A DNA stretch of 64,000 nt from Nepenthes gracilis (GCA_033239525.1 BSYO01000016.1:6087045-6151044); one strand, 5' to 3'; counted from the stretch's first letter, positions 54,401-60,669 are shown. Made by a program: numbers and translations. Notes: a model not told the origin generated them from the sequence alone.

Positions 54401-57400
54401 TCAGTTAGAAGGTCATGAATTGTTTAACATCACCATCCTTTTCAATAATAAATAATGGCTCTTTGAAAATACATTTTAAAGGGTGAAGGGGCTAGGAAAG
54501 AGTGACCCATTTCTCTCATTGTGTGTTGCATTTGTCATGGAGTAGCACCCCAGAACCCTAGGTAGTTTGGATAAAGTAGGTAGATTGCTTTTACAATGAG
54601 TAAAAGATGACCTCCTACTTCTATGCACAGAGGAGTTGTGCTCTGTTCAAAAGTTAAGCGATGACACCAACAGATTCTAGTATTAGTGGCTTCAATTGCT
54701 CTAAAAGAGCTGTGTTCTTTGGAGGCATGGATCAGAAACCAAGAAGAAGATTTTGGATTTCTTGGAATTTAAACAAGGGAAATTCCCATGACATACTTGG
54801 AAACCCTCTAGCTGACCCAAGAATATCAGTTAACCACTATCAGTCTTTGATGGAGAGAATTCTGGCCAGTAAAATCTGGGGCAAAAATGTCAGATGAACA
54901 TAAAAAATACATTTGCACCCCCCACTAAAAGGTGTTGAAGCCTCGAAGTTATTGTGGACAATGTGAGACTCGTTTACATGGGTTTGACTAGCTAGTCTCG
55001 TGTGGCTAAATATGAGAAACAAGACTAATGGATCCTTGAGTTGAGAAAGCCTGGCCTTAATTTGGAGAAATTGCACTGCAGCACATTCAGTTTTTGCGGA
55101 GTAGAAAGGGGACAATGACACTGGGCAGCTTGGAAAGAAAGCAAAGGCTGCTTTGAGCAGCCAAATTGACGAAAGCTTTCAAGCAACGATAAAAAAAGAA
55201 AGAAAAAGAAAAAGAGAGGATGAGATTCAGGCTTAGTGTTCTTATTCTTATTTTTCCCATTAGTGTAGCAAGTTGTTTGCCAGCCACTAGAATTAGGGTT
55301 TTAGATTTTTATGTCATTAGATTATTGAGTTGTACACCAGCAACCTTCCCCTGTATTACAAGACCTTTAATTGTTGTCTTCAAGTTAGACTAGTTATCTA
55401 TAATTTTAAAAAAAAAAAAATTGGGGCATTTAAATTCTTATTTTTTATTTCTGTGTTACTTTTAATATAAACAGGGCGGAACCAAAATACAAGTGACAGA
55501 AAATTTTTGTTACTCCTCCTTTAGCCAATTTATTTTAGATTCCTTGCTTTTGTTGTGTTGGTCAAATATTTGTTTTGTCCTCAAATATTTTATTTACATT
55601 GGTTAAGCTGTATCGAAATCCCAATTACATAAAATTTTCATTTTTATTTTTTAAGGATTTGTAGTGCTGACATCATAGAGTTTAGTTTTCCCTTAATTTG
55701 TTTACAATATAATAACTAAATTTCCCGTGGATGCAATCCCATCTTATCAGGTAAAACCACACCACATCCTCATGCCCTTGCGAGGATAAATATACACTAT
55801 TGAGGTTGGTCAATGTTCCTCGGCTAGTCAAGTAGAGTCTAATTGCTACAATCAATCATCTTTTGGATCCAGCAAATGGCAAATAGACTTTTCAAGAGAG
55901 GGGGGGCATGTTGAAGCCAAATGTTTCTCCTCCAGGACAAGTGATTCTTTGAAATAAAAAGGAGATGTAAAACATATTTGTGGACTAGAGTAGAAATAAG
56001 TAAGCATAAGCATCATGTGGCTTATTTCGATATAAATAGGACCAAGAATGGAGGGGGGCTTGGTTTCAACGATTTCAAACTATGGAATGAAGCTGCCTTT
56101 GTTAAACAAATGTGGAATATGGCAGCCAAAGATGACAAATTGTGAGTCAAAAAGGGTCTGAGTACAATCACAAAGAAAACACTTACTAGGTGCAGAAAGG
56201 AGAAGATGTGGCTCCTGGCTATAAAACAAAATTGTTGACTGCAAAGAGCTTACCAAAAGAAGCAATGGTAAGAGATGGAGACACCGTCAAATAAACTGTT
56301 TGTTCTAATGGACGATTCTCGATAGAGGAAAATGAAAGGTGTCATGGGAGAAGGTAATTTGTGACAGCAGTAATTAGGAAAGTCACAGGTTCATATGTTG
56401 GCTTCTGGTTCAAGATAGGTTGTTGACAAGGGATAAGCTGGCAGAAAAATTACCAAAAAAAGCTGGCAGCATTATCAAAAAAAAAAAAACTGGCAGATTG
56501 TGGTTTGCTGAAGCAGGCTACTTTATCATACCAATACTGAAACCAGAGAAAACTTGATCACCCAACCTAAATTTTCAAAAGCAGAGCTCAGTGTTGTCTC
56601 AGCAAAAACATGTCTGAAATGCAGAATATGGGACTTTAAAGAGTCTGCTGGGTCAGTTTATTAGAGTCAAAAAATGGAGAACACCTACAACTAAGGCTGC
56701 TGAATTTTTGTTTGTGGCAATTGTGTATTAGATATGGCAGGAAAGAAATTTTTGAGCTTTTCAAGCAAAGACCATAGGAGTGGATGTTAGTGGAAACATA
56801 GTTATTCACATTGTCATTATGAAATTAGGTTCTTTGCCCTGGAGTGTATAGGCTTCTTTATATTTCCATCACTGGCATATAGGAACTTCTGAAATGAAGT
56901 TGGAAGGGTCCTCTAAGAACATCCCGGTATTCTTATGGCATATGTGACAATGTTGGTATGCCAATTTTTTACATACTGAAGAGTCAATGAATTCTCACTT
57001 GGTTATCAAAAACATACATGATATAGAAAAGCAATGAATACAAAATTATAAGAAAATTATTATATCACACAGTCTAAATCTCGCCTACCTCCACAATCTC
57101 ATGAGCTGTCTTCATATCATGCGCTAACGCCTCGTGAAACTTCAGTCTTACCAGCACCGACTTCCTCCACGTTTCGTGAATCTTCTCCATCACAGCTTGT
57201 GTGATCCCAGCTTTCGGCACATTGATTCTTTCCCTCAACATCATACCCTCCCGCCTCAATCTCCTCAACTCCGAATCCTCCATGATCAACTCCGCCAATG
57301 TGGGCCCCTTCACAGTTTTCTTCTTCTTCCCTCTCCCCTCTCTCTCCTTATCTGACTCCTCCACCTCCTTCTTCTCCCAAGGCAAAATCCCCAAATCCCT

Positions 57401-57886
57401 CTTCCTTTCCTCCTCAACCAACATCATGTCTGGCCGAACCCAATCTCTCTTCAATAAATGCCCCAACTTCTCCTCCCCAGTAGCCAAATTTTCATCGATT
57501 TCACTATCCTCCTCCTCATCTGACCCCAAACCTAAGTTTCTTAACCTAAATACAATTCTTTCAATCGCACTATGGCCCCTATTCATAACATATCCACTCT
57601 CTGCCTTGTCCGGTCGATCGTCGCCAGCCGAATTGGCGGTTTTGAAGTTGGGTTCAACGGAAGGAGCGTCGGGAGGGGGCCATTTGTTCAGCCAAGGAGC
57701 TGACGGGGTTTTGGTAGGGTTTTCGGCGGAATTGGGATGAGGGTTTTTGGTGGTCCTAAGAGAAGAGACTGGTCTGAGAAGGGAAATAGAGGGCTTCAAG
57801 AGGACAGAAAAAGACGGAGAGTGGGAGGTGACCGGCAGTGAATTTCGCAGCGGCATCTCTGATAATTTTGCCGTCCTGAAGGCCAT
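9378..57886 (-). CDS. EMB1865: CRM-domain organelle RNA splicing factor, whole gene (9 exons, 814 aa)
   Basis: Exons in coding order: 57886-57089, 44344-43876, 43798-43668, 21527-21186, 20515-20359, 20227-19935, 19826-19767, 9826-9749, 9494-9378. Every intron is GT-AG and all phases agree; the total is 2,445 bp. The protein has a Ser/Arg-rich, acid-poor N-terminus like a transit peptide, then three CRM domains (about residues 215-290, 388-480 and 563-665), a predicted coiled-coil stretch, and an acidic Asp/Glu tail. CRM domains bind RNA through a KH-like fold; relatives (CRS1, CAF1/2, CFM2/3) help splice group II introns in plastids or mitochondria. The motif [16 protein letters not shown], the three-domain order and the acidic tail match Arabidopsis At3g18390 (EMB1865) as I remember it, rather than CRS1, CFM2 or CFM3. 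The family is certain. The exact orthology is inferred, and I do not know the target introns. No exon is broken, so the gene looks functional despite 48.5 kb of span. Confidence 0.92.
9681..9729. mobile_element. Tail-only microinsertion 4 in intron 8, 17-bp target duplication
   Basis: AGTAGAAAGAGAAGAGT at 9681-9697 is repeated at 9713-9729. The insert is TCTTACC plus eight A's. On the gene's sense strand this reads T-tract then GGTAAGA, a good 5' splice-site consensus placed about 40 bp inside intron 8. Confidence 0.85.
9749..9826 (-). CDS. EMB1865: CRM-domain gene exon 8 (acidic tail)
   Basis: 26 codons between CTGCAG|GGGGAT and CAA|GTAAGA, in phase with exon 7 across the 9.9-kb intron 7. 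The product is acidic, [14 protein letters not shown] and onward. It is supported by perfect splice sites and phase rather than by a domain. Confidence 0.8.
9827..12500. other. Intron 7, 3' portion: no identified element
   Basis: No convincing gene or transposon domain was recognised. Homopolymer runs stand out: T/C-rich DNA ending in a G run of about 17 near 10123-10138, and a C run of ten near 10441-10450. A short stretch near 10365-10410 (TAGCCACACGAGTCTTGTCAA) resembles part of the dispersed repeat at 39225 and 54915. Confidence 0.5.
13441..13730 (-). pseudogene. psbA: Nuclear plastid DNA fragment: partial psbA (photosystem II D1)
   Basis: Minus-strand sequence follows psbA from about codon 11 to codon 107. 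In DNA it begins GAAAGC.TATGGGGTCGCTT. In protein, [15 protein letters not shown], then [15 protein letters not shown] and HGNNF are plainly D1 helix A and the loop after it. A small indel near 13660 shifts the first ~25 codons out of the frame used afterwards, and many substitutions have accumulated, so it is an old non-functional insertion. It interrupts the gypsy pol between RT and RNase H. Confidence 0.88.
14115..14281 (-). repeat. Tandem duplication inside the RT domain (83/84 bp x2)
   Basis: AATTACTC...GGAAGATTG...GGTGCATTGG...GGGCATC occurs at 14115-14197 and again at 14198-14281 with scattered differences. The duplicated piece covers the RT motif normally reading MPFGLTNAP. An 83-bp copy cannot keep frame. 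Confidence 0.8.
16714..16893 (-). repeat. 90-bp in-frame tandem duplication upstream of gag
   Basis: GTTACCTC.GCCTCT.GTACCAC starts at 16714 and again at 16804. The spacing of 90 bp equals 30 codons, and both copies read PKHLY.GITK.WY on the minus strand. Confidence 0.75.
16951..18476. other. Intron 7: unassigned sequence
   Basis: Contains a short duplication: GTAACCATCACAATGCATAAC occurs near 16972 and 17059, each close to TCCATCATTTGA. The G/T-rich block 17580-18250 has no recognised coding content. It may be LTR sequence of the neighbouring gypsy remnant, but no partner was found. Confidence 0.4.
18477..19045. repeat. ATATCGG foldback element, copy A
   Basis: One end reads TTAGATGAAATTATCCGCCG. 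The opposite end, reverse-complemented, reads CATGAATTTGAATATTAG. These match the termini of copies D and F. The interior has repeated CCGATATAT/ATATCGG words and a CT-rich patch (about 18775-18815). Confidence 0.5.
19767..19826 (-). CDS. EMB1865: CRM-domain gene exon 7 (20-codon coiled-coil exon)
   Basis: Exactly 60 bp between TTACAG|GCTCTC and ATT|GTAAGT. It encodes [20 protein letters not shown], a heptad-patterned helix that follows CRM3 in this family. It is too short to show as an open reading frame of its own. Confidence 0.88.
19935..20227 (-). CDS. EMB1865: CRM-domain gene exon 6 (body of CRM3)
   Basis: Completes the split Gly and gives [20 protein letters not shown], the canonical CRM GxxG loop followed by the amphipathic helix. 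It then reads [20 protein letters not shown] and YRGKNYQRP, the closing strands of the domain. The end is [13 protein letters not shown] at GAG|GTGTAA, phase 0. Confidence 0.93.
20359..20515 (-). CDS. EMB1865: CRM-domain gene exon 5 (linker and start of CRM3)
   Basis: 157 bp; starts [18 protein letters not shown] after ACCAG and opens CRM3 with [20 protein letters not shown]. It ends after the first base of a Gly codon (phase 1). A second in-frame AG six bases further in would drop two residues; the upstream AG keeps the family spacing. Confidence 0.9.
21186..21527 (-). CDS. EMB1865: CRM-domain gene exon 4 (end of CRM2 and helical linker)
   Basis: 114 codons between ATTGCAG|AGACTA and ATT|GTAAGC. 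It resumes CRM2 exactly where exon 3 stops: [21 protein letters not shown] charged, largely helical linker (AERQ-like [16 protein letters not shown], then [18 protein letters not shown]) leads towards CRM3. The frame match across 22 kb of intron is the main proof that exons 3 and 4 belong to one gene. Confidence 0.93.
21528..24080. other. Intron 3, segment nearest exon 4
   Basis: No gene or identifiable transposon protein in either strand. The only structure found is the ~0.6-kb direct repeat listed at 22565-23165. Purine-rich A/G tracts lie at about 22890-22935. Confidence 0.45.
22565..23165 (+). repeat. ~0.6-kb direct repeat, copy 1
   Basis: Shares ordered blocks with 41855-42425 in the same orientation: GTAATTTG.CTAGTTTAGCCT, GAACATGGGAT, AAGAAGATG, TAGACATCTATGGTTTCTT and CTCTTTGTAATTTT. 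The copies differ by many substitutions and indels. Confidence 0.7.
24081..25105 (+). repeat. 5' LTR of the intron-3 Ty3/gypsy element
   Basis: Starts TGTATGGGTCTACTATG and ends CCAGGGACGCATCA. The LTR at 32350-33357 shares starts, ends and interior order. Promoter-like and CT-rich leader sequence lies around 24680-24760. Confidence 0.85.
25106..25123 (+). other. Primer-binding site
   Basis: TTGGTGTCATCTGTGAGA directly follows the LTR end CATCA. It is a variant of the TTGGCGCCGTCTGTGGGA-type site common in Tat/Athila-lineage plant gypsy elements. Confidence 0.65.
25590..26165 (+). pseudogene. Gypsy gag remnant
   Basis: Reads [15 protein letters not shown], then [25 protein letters not shown] and [14 protein letters not shown], the ordered motifs of the retrotrans_gag domain. 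These are followed by a basic linker. At least three stop codons interrupt the frame (near 25730, 25795 and 26035). Confidence 0.8.
26200..26640 (+). pseudogene. Integrase C-terminal remnant
   Basis: [20 protein letters not shown] and PFSLCYG are the end of the gypsy integrase core. [27 protein letters not shown] and DGKMVPR are its C-terminal GPY-like domain. Frameshifts and stops are present. Nothing of RT or RNase H precedes it. Confidence 0.78.
26856..27072. repeat. Minisatellite, five 43-44 bp units
   Basis: Each unit follows CCTCGGTCCC.T.CCGAGCGG then CCCAT...TGGTCGAATTTGAA. Units start at about 26856, 26899, 26943, 26986 and 27030. The array sits just after the end of pol. Confidence 0.85.
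27760..29718 (-). pseudogene. Opposite-strand module 1 (putative plant transposon protein family)
   Basis: Encoded against the direction of gag/pol. A TATA-like GCTTATTTAAAC lies at 29718-29708. Near 29500-29340, [20 protein letters not shown] then YEILMGMGV match the 'putative gypsy type transposon' domain (Transposase_28-like, as I recall it). Downstream come a Pro/Glu-rich stretch (28360-28090) and a coiled-coil segment ([19 protein letters not shown], about 27990-27930). Multiple stops show decay. The same domain, on the same relative strand, occurs at 63170-63800. Confidence 0.65.
30230..31030 (-). pseudogene. Opposite-strand module 2 (short coiled-coil gene with its own TATA)
   Basis: Minus strand, with TATA-like GCTATTTAAAT at 31030-31020 and an ATG about 45 bp downstream. 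The frame further on contains [21 protein letters not shown] region with coiled-coil character ([12 protein letters not shown], about 30500-30465) and Ala/Glu/Leu-rich sequence follows. Stops interrupt it. I do not recognise the family; similar small coiled-coil proteins accompany Tat-type elements. Confidence 0.42.
31183..32334. other. 3' non-coding region of the gypsy element
   Basis: A 211-codon open frame (31183-31818, plus) is Arg/Pro/Ser-rich with no known motif, and comparable frames exist on the other strand, so I do not treat it as a gene. The segment near 32160-32230 is homologous, in reverse, to 61740-61815 of the right-edge element: minus-strand [10 protein letters not shown] here, plus-strand GFDALFGKIL there. 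Confidence 0.55.
32350..33357 (+). repeat. 3' LTR of the intron-3 Ty3/gypsy element
   Basis: Begins TGGTGGGTCCTACTATG right after the polypurine tract and ends CCAGGGACGCATCA. It aligns throughout with 24081-25105 with frequent substitutions and a few indels. Confidence 0.85.
33358..35270. other. Intron 3: AT-rich stretch, nothing recognised
   Basis: No open frame or domain of note. GC content drops sharply compared with the gypsy element on its left. A short GC-richer patch at 35090-35230 has repeated GGCACAGCACGG-like words. Confidence 0.45.
36358..37135. mobile_element. Possible MITE-like insertion in the gypsy remnant
   Basis: A very AT-rich block separates the gag zinc knuckle from protease. 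Its start (AGGGCCTATTCAAAAGTG) and its reverse-complemented end (TAGTCCCTATGTATTTAGGA) share a GGGCCTATT-like character and A/T-rich flanks of similar sequence. No target duplication could be fixed. Confidence 0.35.
37801..38062. repeat. ATATCGG foldback element, copy B, inside RT
   Basis: Starts CATAGATGAAAAGATCACG and ends, reverse-complemented, TATGAAAATTATTGACTG. It splits the RT frame between the region near 37790 and the FxPxLGVL block at 38066. Confidence 0.55.
38022..38350 (+). repeat. 161-bp tandem duplication spanning the copy B end and RT codons
   Basis: CAACCTTTCAT.CCATGCCTTG begins at 38066 and again at 38227. About 40 bp before each copy is the same terminal sequence of foldback copy B, and the RT motif SMKL...VTIKN follows in both. 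The second copy continues into the rest of RT. Confidence 0.75.
39225..39400 (+). repeat. Dispersed ~170-bp repeat, copy 1
   Basis: Matches 54915-55085 in reverse orientation: TAGCCACACGA.ACTA, then AGTCAAACC, AAT/GAGTC.CACA.T.TCCACAAT and TTCGAG.CT. The translated similarity ([20 protein letters not shown]) is a by-product; no protein is implied. Confidence 0.6.
39743..39985. repeat. Tandem repeat, 123-bp unit x2
   Basis: GGTGTTGCCTCCTTTTGTGC (39743) recurs as GGTGTCACCTCCTTTCATGC (39866). Both units include CTCCCAACTTGTCTC and AAGTCATTCACCCAA-like words. Confidence 0.8.
40148..40380. repeat. Tandem repeat, 114-bp unit x2
   Basis: GTGATATGTAGTATCTCAAC (40148) recurs as GTGACATGTAGTGTCTCAAC (40262). 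Each unit has CACTAC.ACACCCCA and AGAGGATATATTAG. Confidence 0.8.
40560..41650 (-). pseudogene. Chromovirus gag-protease remnant, minus strand
   Basis: [20 protein letters not shown] at about 41175-41115 is the linker after the gag zinc knuckle. Protease follows ([13 protein letters not shown], around 41040-41000). [18 protein letters not shown] and [10 protein letters not shown] at about 40870-40740 are the conserved segment before RT in Tekay/Del-type chromoviruses. A pre-RT linker near 40600 ends the match. Stops are frequent. Confidence 0.7.
41855..42425 (+). repeat. ~0.6-kb direct repeat, copy 2
   Basis: Partner of 22565-23165, same orientation and same intron, 19 kb away. A run of about 23 T's lies just before it (41757-41779). 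Confidence 0.7.
42324..42550. repeat. Tandem duplication, 131-bp offset
   Basis: CCCTAAATTTGCCATCTTGC (42324) recurs as CCCTAAATTTTCCACCTTAT (42455). Both are followed by TGCT.TTTT.C.AAGA and then AATTTTAGAGTT. It overlaps the end of the ~0.6-kb repeat. Confidence 0.7.
42551..43667. other. Intron 3, segment nearest exon 3
   Basis: No coding sequence or element recognised apart from the microinsertion at 43033-43075. Confidence 0.45.
43033..43075. mobile_element. Tail-only microinsertion 5 (imperfect target duplication)
   Basis: ATTGAGCAACAT (43033-43044) and ATTGAGCATCAT (43064-43075) differ at one base. The insert between them is AAATTACC, eight A's, then GTT. Confidence 0.55.
43668..43798 (-). 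CDS. EMB1865: CRM-domain gene exon 3 (middle of CRM2)
   Basis: 131 bp after a 77-bp intron. It completes the split Gly codon and reads [20 protein letters not shown], then [20 protein letters not shown]. The first part holds the loop equivalent to the RNA-contacting GxxG turn of other CRM domains, here GRNR. It ends in phase 0 at AAG|GTGCAT, the donor of the 22-kb intron 3. Confidence 0.93.
43876..44344 (-). CDS. EMB1865: CRM-domain gene exon 2 (rest of CRM1, linker, start of CRM2)
   Basis: The acceptor is TGCTCAG|CGCCGA, and the exon continues CRM1 with [20 protein letters not shown], the terminal beta-strands of the fold. The linker holds [11 protein letters not shown] and LLPQTIPGF, the conserved inter-domain motif of three-domain CRM proteins. 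CRM2 opens with [20 protein letters not shown]. The exon ends after the first base of a Gly codon at a GTACTA donor (phase 1). Confidence 0.93.
44345..45985. other. Intron 1, segment nearest exon 2
   Basis: No gene, domain or element boundary recognised on either strand. Confidence 0.45.
45986..46284. repeat. ATATCGG foldback element, copy D
   Basis: Left end CATGGATAAAAATATCGGCC. Right end, reverse-complemented, CATAGATGAAAATATCGATA. The ~300-bp interior is packed with CCGATA, ATATCGG and CCAATATATC words on both strands. No open frame is maintained, and it could form long hairpins. Confidence 0.7.
46830..47396 (-). repeat. Probable 3' LTR of the deleted copia element
   Basis: On the minus strand it starts TGATGCAAGCTACAATC at 47396 and aligns for about 170 bp with the start at 49663: AAGAAGTAGACAG, GAGGTTGAGAA and TTCTTA. 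The lower boundary is not clear. Confidence 0.5.
47397..47655. repeat. ATATCGG foldback element, copy E
   Basis: Starts ACGAATGACAATATCAATAC. The far end, reverse-complemented, reads CATGGAATGAAATATCATTA. The interior has TATCAGT.TCAGGCC and CCGGTATCA words. It abuts the copia LTR directly. Confidence 0.5.
47830..48830 (-). pseudogene. Ty1/copia remnant: gag joined to late integrase and RT
   Basis: Minus strand. A UBN2-type gag piece ([20 protein letters not shown]) at about 48795-48735 is soon followed by the region before RT ([20 protein letters not shown], near 48470). RT follows: QEEF-like EEFALQENCTWDL region, [16 protein letters not shown] (48050-48003), then [24 protein letters not shown] (to about 47855). 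Protease and the integrase core are absent and RT stops early. Stops are frequent. Confidence 0.75.
49250..49663 (-). repeat. Probable 5' LTR of the deleted copia element
   Basis: Minus-strand start TGATGTAGCAAGCTATAGTC at 49663, with the same early sequence as the copy at 47396. It contains a 66-bp tandem duplication at 49316-49447 (GCCTGTGGCCACTATCATATG twice). Confidence 0.5.
49851..50092. repeat. ATATCGG foldback element, copy F
   Basis: Left end TAGATGAAAATATCGGTCG. Right end, reverse-complemented, CATTGATAAAAATATTGTTC. The interior has repeated ATATCGAA, CCAATATATCG and GATATATCG words. It is ~242 bp. Confidence 0.7.
50093..53345. other. Intron 1: mixed unassigned sequence with a GC-rich island
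   Basis: 50500-51700 has the look of an LTR or leader of an unidentified retroelement. It includes a GC-rich stretch (51310-51500) with repeated GCTCGAG and GCGCTCG words, in sharp contrast to its surroundings. 52310-52920 looks like a decayed minus-strand LTR with a TATA-like TTATATAAAAGG near 52660. No protein domain was found. Confidence 0.4.
54915..55085 (-). repeat. Dispersed ~170-bp repeat, copy 2
   Basis: Reverse-orientation match to 39225-39400. It interrupts the LINE at the point where RT homology stops (about 54897). Confidence 0.6.
56435..56496. mobile_element. Two consecutive tail-only microinsertions at one site
   Basis: AAGCTGGCAG at 56435-56444 recurs at 56460-56469, and CTGGCAG occurs a third time at 56490-56496. 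The first insert is AAAAATTACCAAAAA. The second is CATTATC followed by about 13 A's, a variant of the same tail. Confidence 0.65.
57089..57886 (-). CDS. EMB1865: CRM-domain gene exon 1 (transit peptide, N-terminal region, start of CRM1)
   Basis: Encodes 266 codons and ends in phase 0 at a GAG|GTAGGC donor. An in-frame ATG lies 18 bp upstream (57904), but it has T at -3 and no G at +4. The ATG at 57886 has A at -3 and G at +4 and gives MAFRTAKL, the usual start of a plastid or mitochondrial transit peptide, so I chose it. Residues about 100-120 carry [16 protein letters not shown], followed by an acidic stretch, [14 protein letters not shown] and a Lys/Arg-rich patch. The first half of CRM1 (RRLRREGM to TAHEIVE) closes the exon. 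Confidence 0.93.
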
Positions 57887-57989
57887 CTTTTCAGTGAGAT
57901 ACATTAATTATGGTTCCAAAGGAAGTCGTTCTTTGACCATGAGTCATATAGGCGGAGCAAAGTCGAGCGGCCGAGAGTGTAATGGCAGT

Positions 57990-58052
57990 TGCAGTCGGAG
58001 TTCGAGCGAGAGGGAGGGAGAGGATAAGACAGGGAAAATGGATAAATATCTC
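57990..58052 (-). promoter_or_regulatory. Probable core promoter and 5' leader of the CRM-domain gene
   Basis: Read on the minus strand, a TATA-like GATATTTATC lies at 58050-58041. It is followed by a pyrimidine-rich stretch (CTCCCTCCCTCTCGCTC, about 58024-58005), like the Y-patch of plant promoters. The chosen ATG is about 155 bp further on, a plausible leader length. No upstream elements were identified. Confidence 0.35.
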
Positions 58053-58945
58053 CTGCGGTGTAACTCAGAGGGAAATTTTCAAAAAAATAAAGATAATGAG
58101 AATTTCCGTCCCTTATCATTAGTTTTAGAAGAAAAGGGATTAGCAAAAGGAAATAAATTAGATAAATAAACTATCAAAGCCTAACATCTAAGAGGCAAGG
58201 CCCCAACCCCTTTTTTGGCGAGTTAATAAAGTCAAATAGGAAGAAAAAACTATCCACGGTTCAAAAAAATAATCACCATAGCCAATTATAATGGTTCAAA
58301 AAATATGCTACACCTACGATGCTTGCAAAACATGAGAAAGAGATTGTGGCCAAAATCAGTTTGTCGGCATCATTAATTTTAGTAAGTAGTTTAGCGAATT
58401 TGATGAGTAAGAATATCTAATAATTAAAATAAGTATATAATTAGATAATTTGCATTTAACTTTTGTTTGATGAAATTCATTTATGAGCTATGAAAGCTTA
58501 TATAATCTTTGAACAAAGAATTTTTTTTAGTATTTAATTTGTATAATTTTTATAATTATCTATAAAGTATTTTTAAATTACTCAGAGACATTCATTATTA
58601 ATGCATGAGAGTTCATGCTAAGGCAAGCCTACTCAAATGTTGCAGTTAATTCAATATGTTGGCCCTCTTTCGAAGATAGAAGTGCTACATTTTATCATTT
58701 AATCTTAACATTTAAGGGGACATAGAATATTGTGTGCTTATTTTAAATTTTTGTATTTTTTTTTTGTTTTACTTTTTTATTAGTGGATAAATTAAACTTC
58801 ATTAGCCACCCACTTATAATCAAAAAATGTATTAATATTAAACAAAAAATCTCAAAAAGGACAGATTCTTAACAGGTGATTTAACTTGTAAATTACATAT
58901 ATAAATTATCTATAGATAACACTAAAATATTTTTGTAAGTAATTG
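58053..58945. other. Upstream flank of the CRM gene
   Basis: AT-rich, with no divergent gene or element recognised. Confidence 0.45.
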
Positions 58946-59923
58946 TGATGGGCCCAGTAATTTGTGAGCCACCCCAAAACCCAGCCAATGGAAGAAAAAA
59001 TGGCCAAGAAGCAGAAGCCCAATAGGACACTTTTTTAGCTCAATATCGAGCAGACACAAAGATCAACTCAGGAAGTGTGATCGGATACCATCCAGTGGTA
59101 AAAATGAACAATTTGGACTAATTAGCGGTATATCCATACAACCGTAGCCCTGATTTGGTTAACATTATGATATTTCAGCGCATGCATTCAAGCGCTAGTT
59201 ACCATAATTTGGCTCCACTATTACCCTGACGGCTCAACAAATATATAGAGAATATTTTCCTATGATTACAGATGGCTCCAAAATGGTAATAATAACCCAA
59301 CAAATTTTCTTAGACAATGGATTGAATATACGCAAATAATTGTCACCAACAATGAGACTCAAAAAAAGCTAAACCGGAGTCTACTCTACAAATACTCTTT
59401 TTTTGGGGGTAAGGGTGGATTTGAAATTTCTCTTTTGATTTGGATCCAATTTAGCAATCTAGCACTCATAAAAAGCTGCTCTCTCTAAGTCACTTTTCAA
59501 TAAATGCACCTCTTTCTCAAAGTCGCTCCCTAGGTCAAAACACCAAACGGAGCACTACCCTCCAATTTCAAAGCTCTTCTCTAACCGAGCATATCTTACA
59601 GAACACTATCCTTCAATGTCAAAGTAGCTCCTTGGTCAAACGTAACAAATGAAATATAATCCTCCACTAACACTCAATTCTCTTATTCGGACAAATACAT
59701 ATATTTTTCATATTATTTTTCTATTCAATTAAGAAAGATTACTAATTTAATAATCGGATAACAAGTCATAAAGCGAGTCTCGTCATTCTTTAACCTCTTA
59801 TTTATTAGTTATAGTGTGCAATATTCATATTCGAAATAATAAAGACTGAACCCACTTCTAATCGAACACCTGAATTAGGTGGCTCCCTAATTCGTTTAAT
59901 AGTTCAAATATAGGGACGCATCA
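58946..59923 (+). repeat. Solo LTR of a gypsy family related to the intron-3 element
   Basis: Starts TGATGGGCCCAGTAATTTG and ends TATAGGGACGCATCA, the same terminal signatures as 24081-25105. It shares the order CT-rich leader, AACCTCTTATT, GGTGGCTCCCTAATTCG and final GGGACGCATCA. The flanking bases AATTG and AATTA differ at one position, a likely 5-bp target duplication. No PBS or polypurine tract adjoins it. Confidence 0.72.
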
Positions 59924-60669
59924 AATTAATATCATAATTCTTTAGATGATTAGTTAATATTATTGAGTTTATAAATAATTGATATCACATAAGTATAAAA
60001 ATATGACAAAAAAACAACATTCAAATAAAAAACAAATTAACAGTATTTCTAAGACTGGCGTTGGACGAAAAAATTTAAACTATCCAAATTAAGCAAATCA
60101 GATTATCAATGATGATTTAACGTGATTTGGTGACAATTTGATTTTTCTATACAAATTTCATTTTCAGTTTGGTTGTAATTTAAAAATTAAAATCAAAATA
60201 AACTAAATCATAATCTAATACTTTTATATTAACAAACAAAAATTTCTATTATAACTAAAGATATCTTACCATATTTATTTATTGTTAATTATTTGAATAA
60301 ATACATTTATCATACTCATGAATCAATTTTTAATATAAATAATTAAACCTTTAATCTTGCTAGAAGTTTATCATAACCCTTATGTATTGTGAATATTCCA
60401 TATTTCAAGCGAATTTCTAGTTTTGCATGATATTAGAAAAACATTAAATGATACTGAAAAGTTCATAAAAATTACATTAGATAATATTTATTTTTAAATA
60501 TTATATTTTTTTTATGATAATAATATCTTTTTAATTAAATAATATTTTACATATTTTTTTTATCATAGTTGCTCAATGAATCAAATTTAACTTTGACATT
60601 AGAATATTCCTTAATCGATGATTAATTTTTTTCACTAAGAGCCTTAATTTTGTATTTCATATTTATATG
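59924..60669. other. AT-rich stretch between two LTRs
   Basis: No coding sequence or repeat structure recognised. Confidence 0.45.

Larger units (their letters stand above)
53360..56940 (+). pseudogene. LINE (non-LTR retrotransposon) remnant
   Basis: After the endonuclease end ([40 protein letters not shown] and [16 protein letters not shown], 53400-53610), RT follows from about 54080: [19 protein letters not shown], then [11 protein letters not shown], and later [10 protein letters not shown] and [12 protein letters not shown] (54835-54870). From about 55860 the frame resumes: [20 protein letters not shown] near 56050, then the region usually holding the zf-RVT domain up to ~56930. Stops, shifts and an internal insertion (54900-55850) make it inactive. 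Confidence 0.72.

Noticed and set aside
57201..57740. 179-codon plus-strand frame opposite exon 1
   Set aside because: It is a Ser/Leu/Pro-rich shadow of the coding strand; exon 1 on the minus strand has family motifs and splice continuity.
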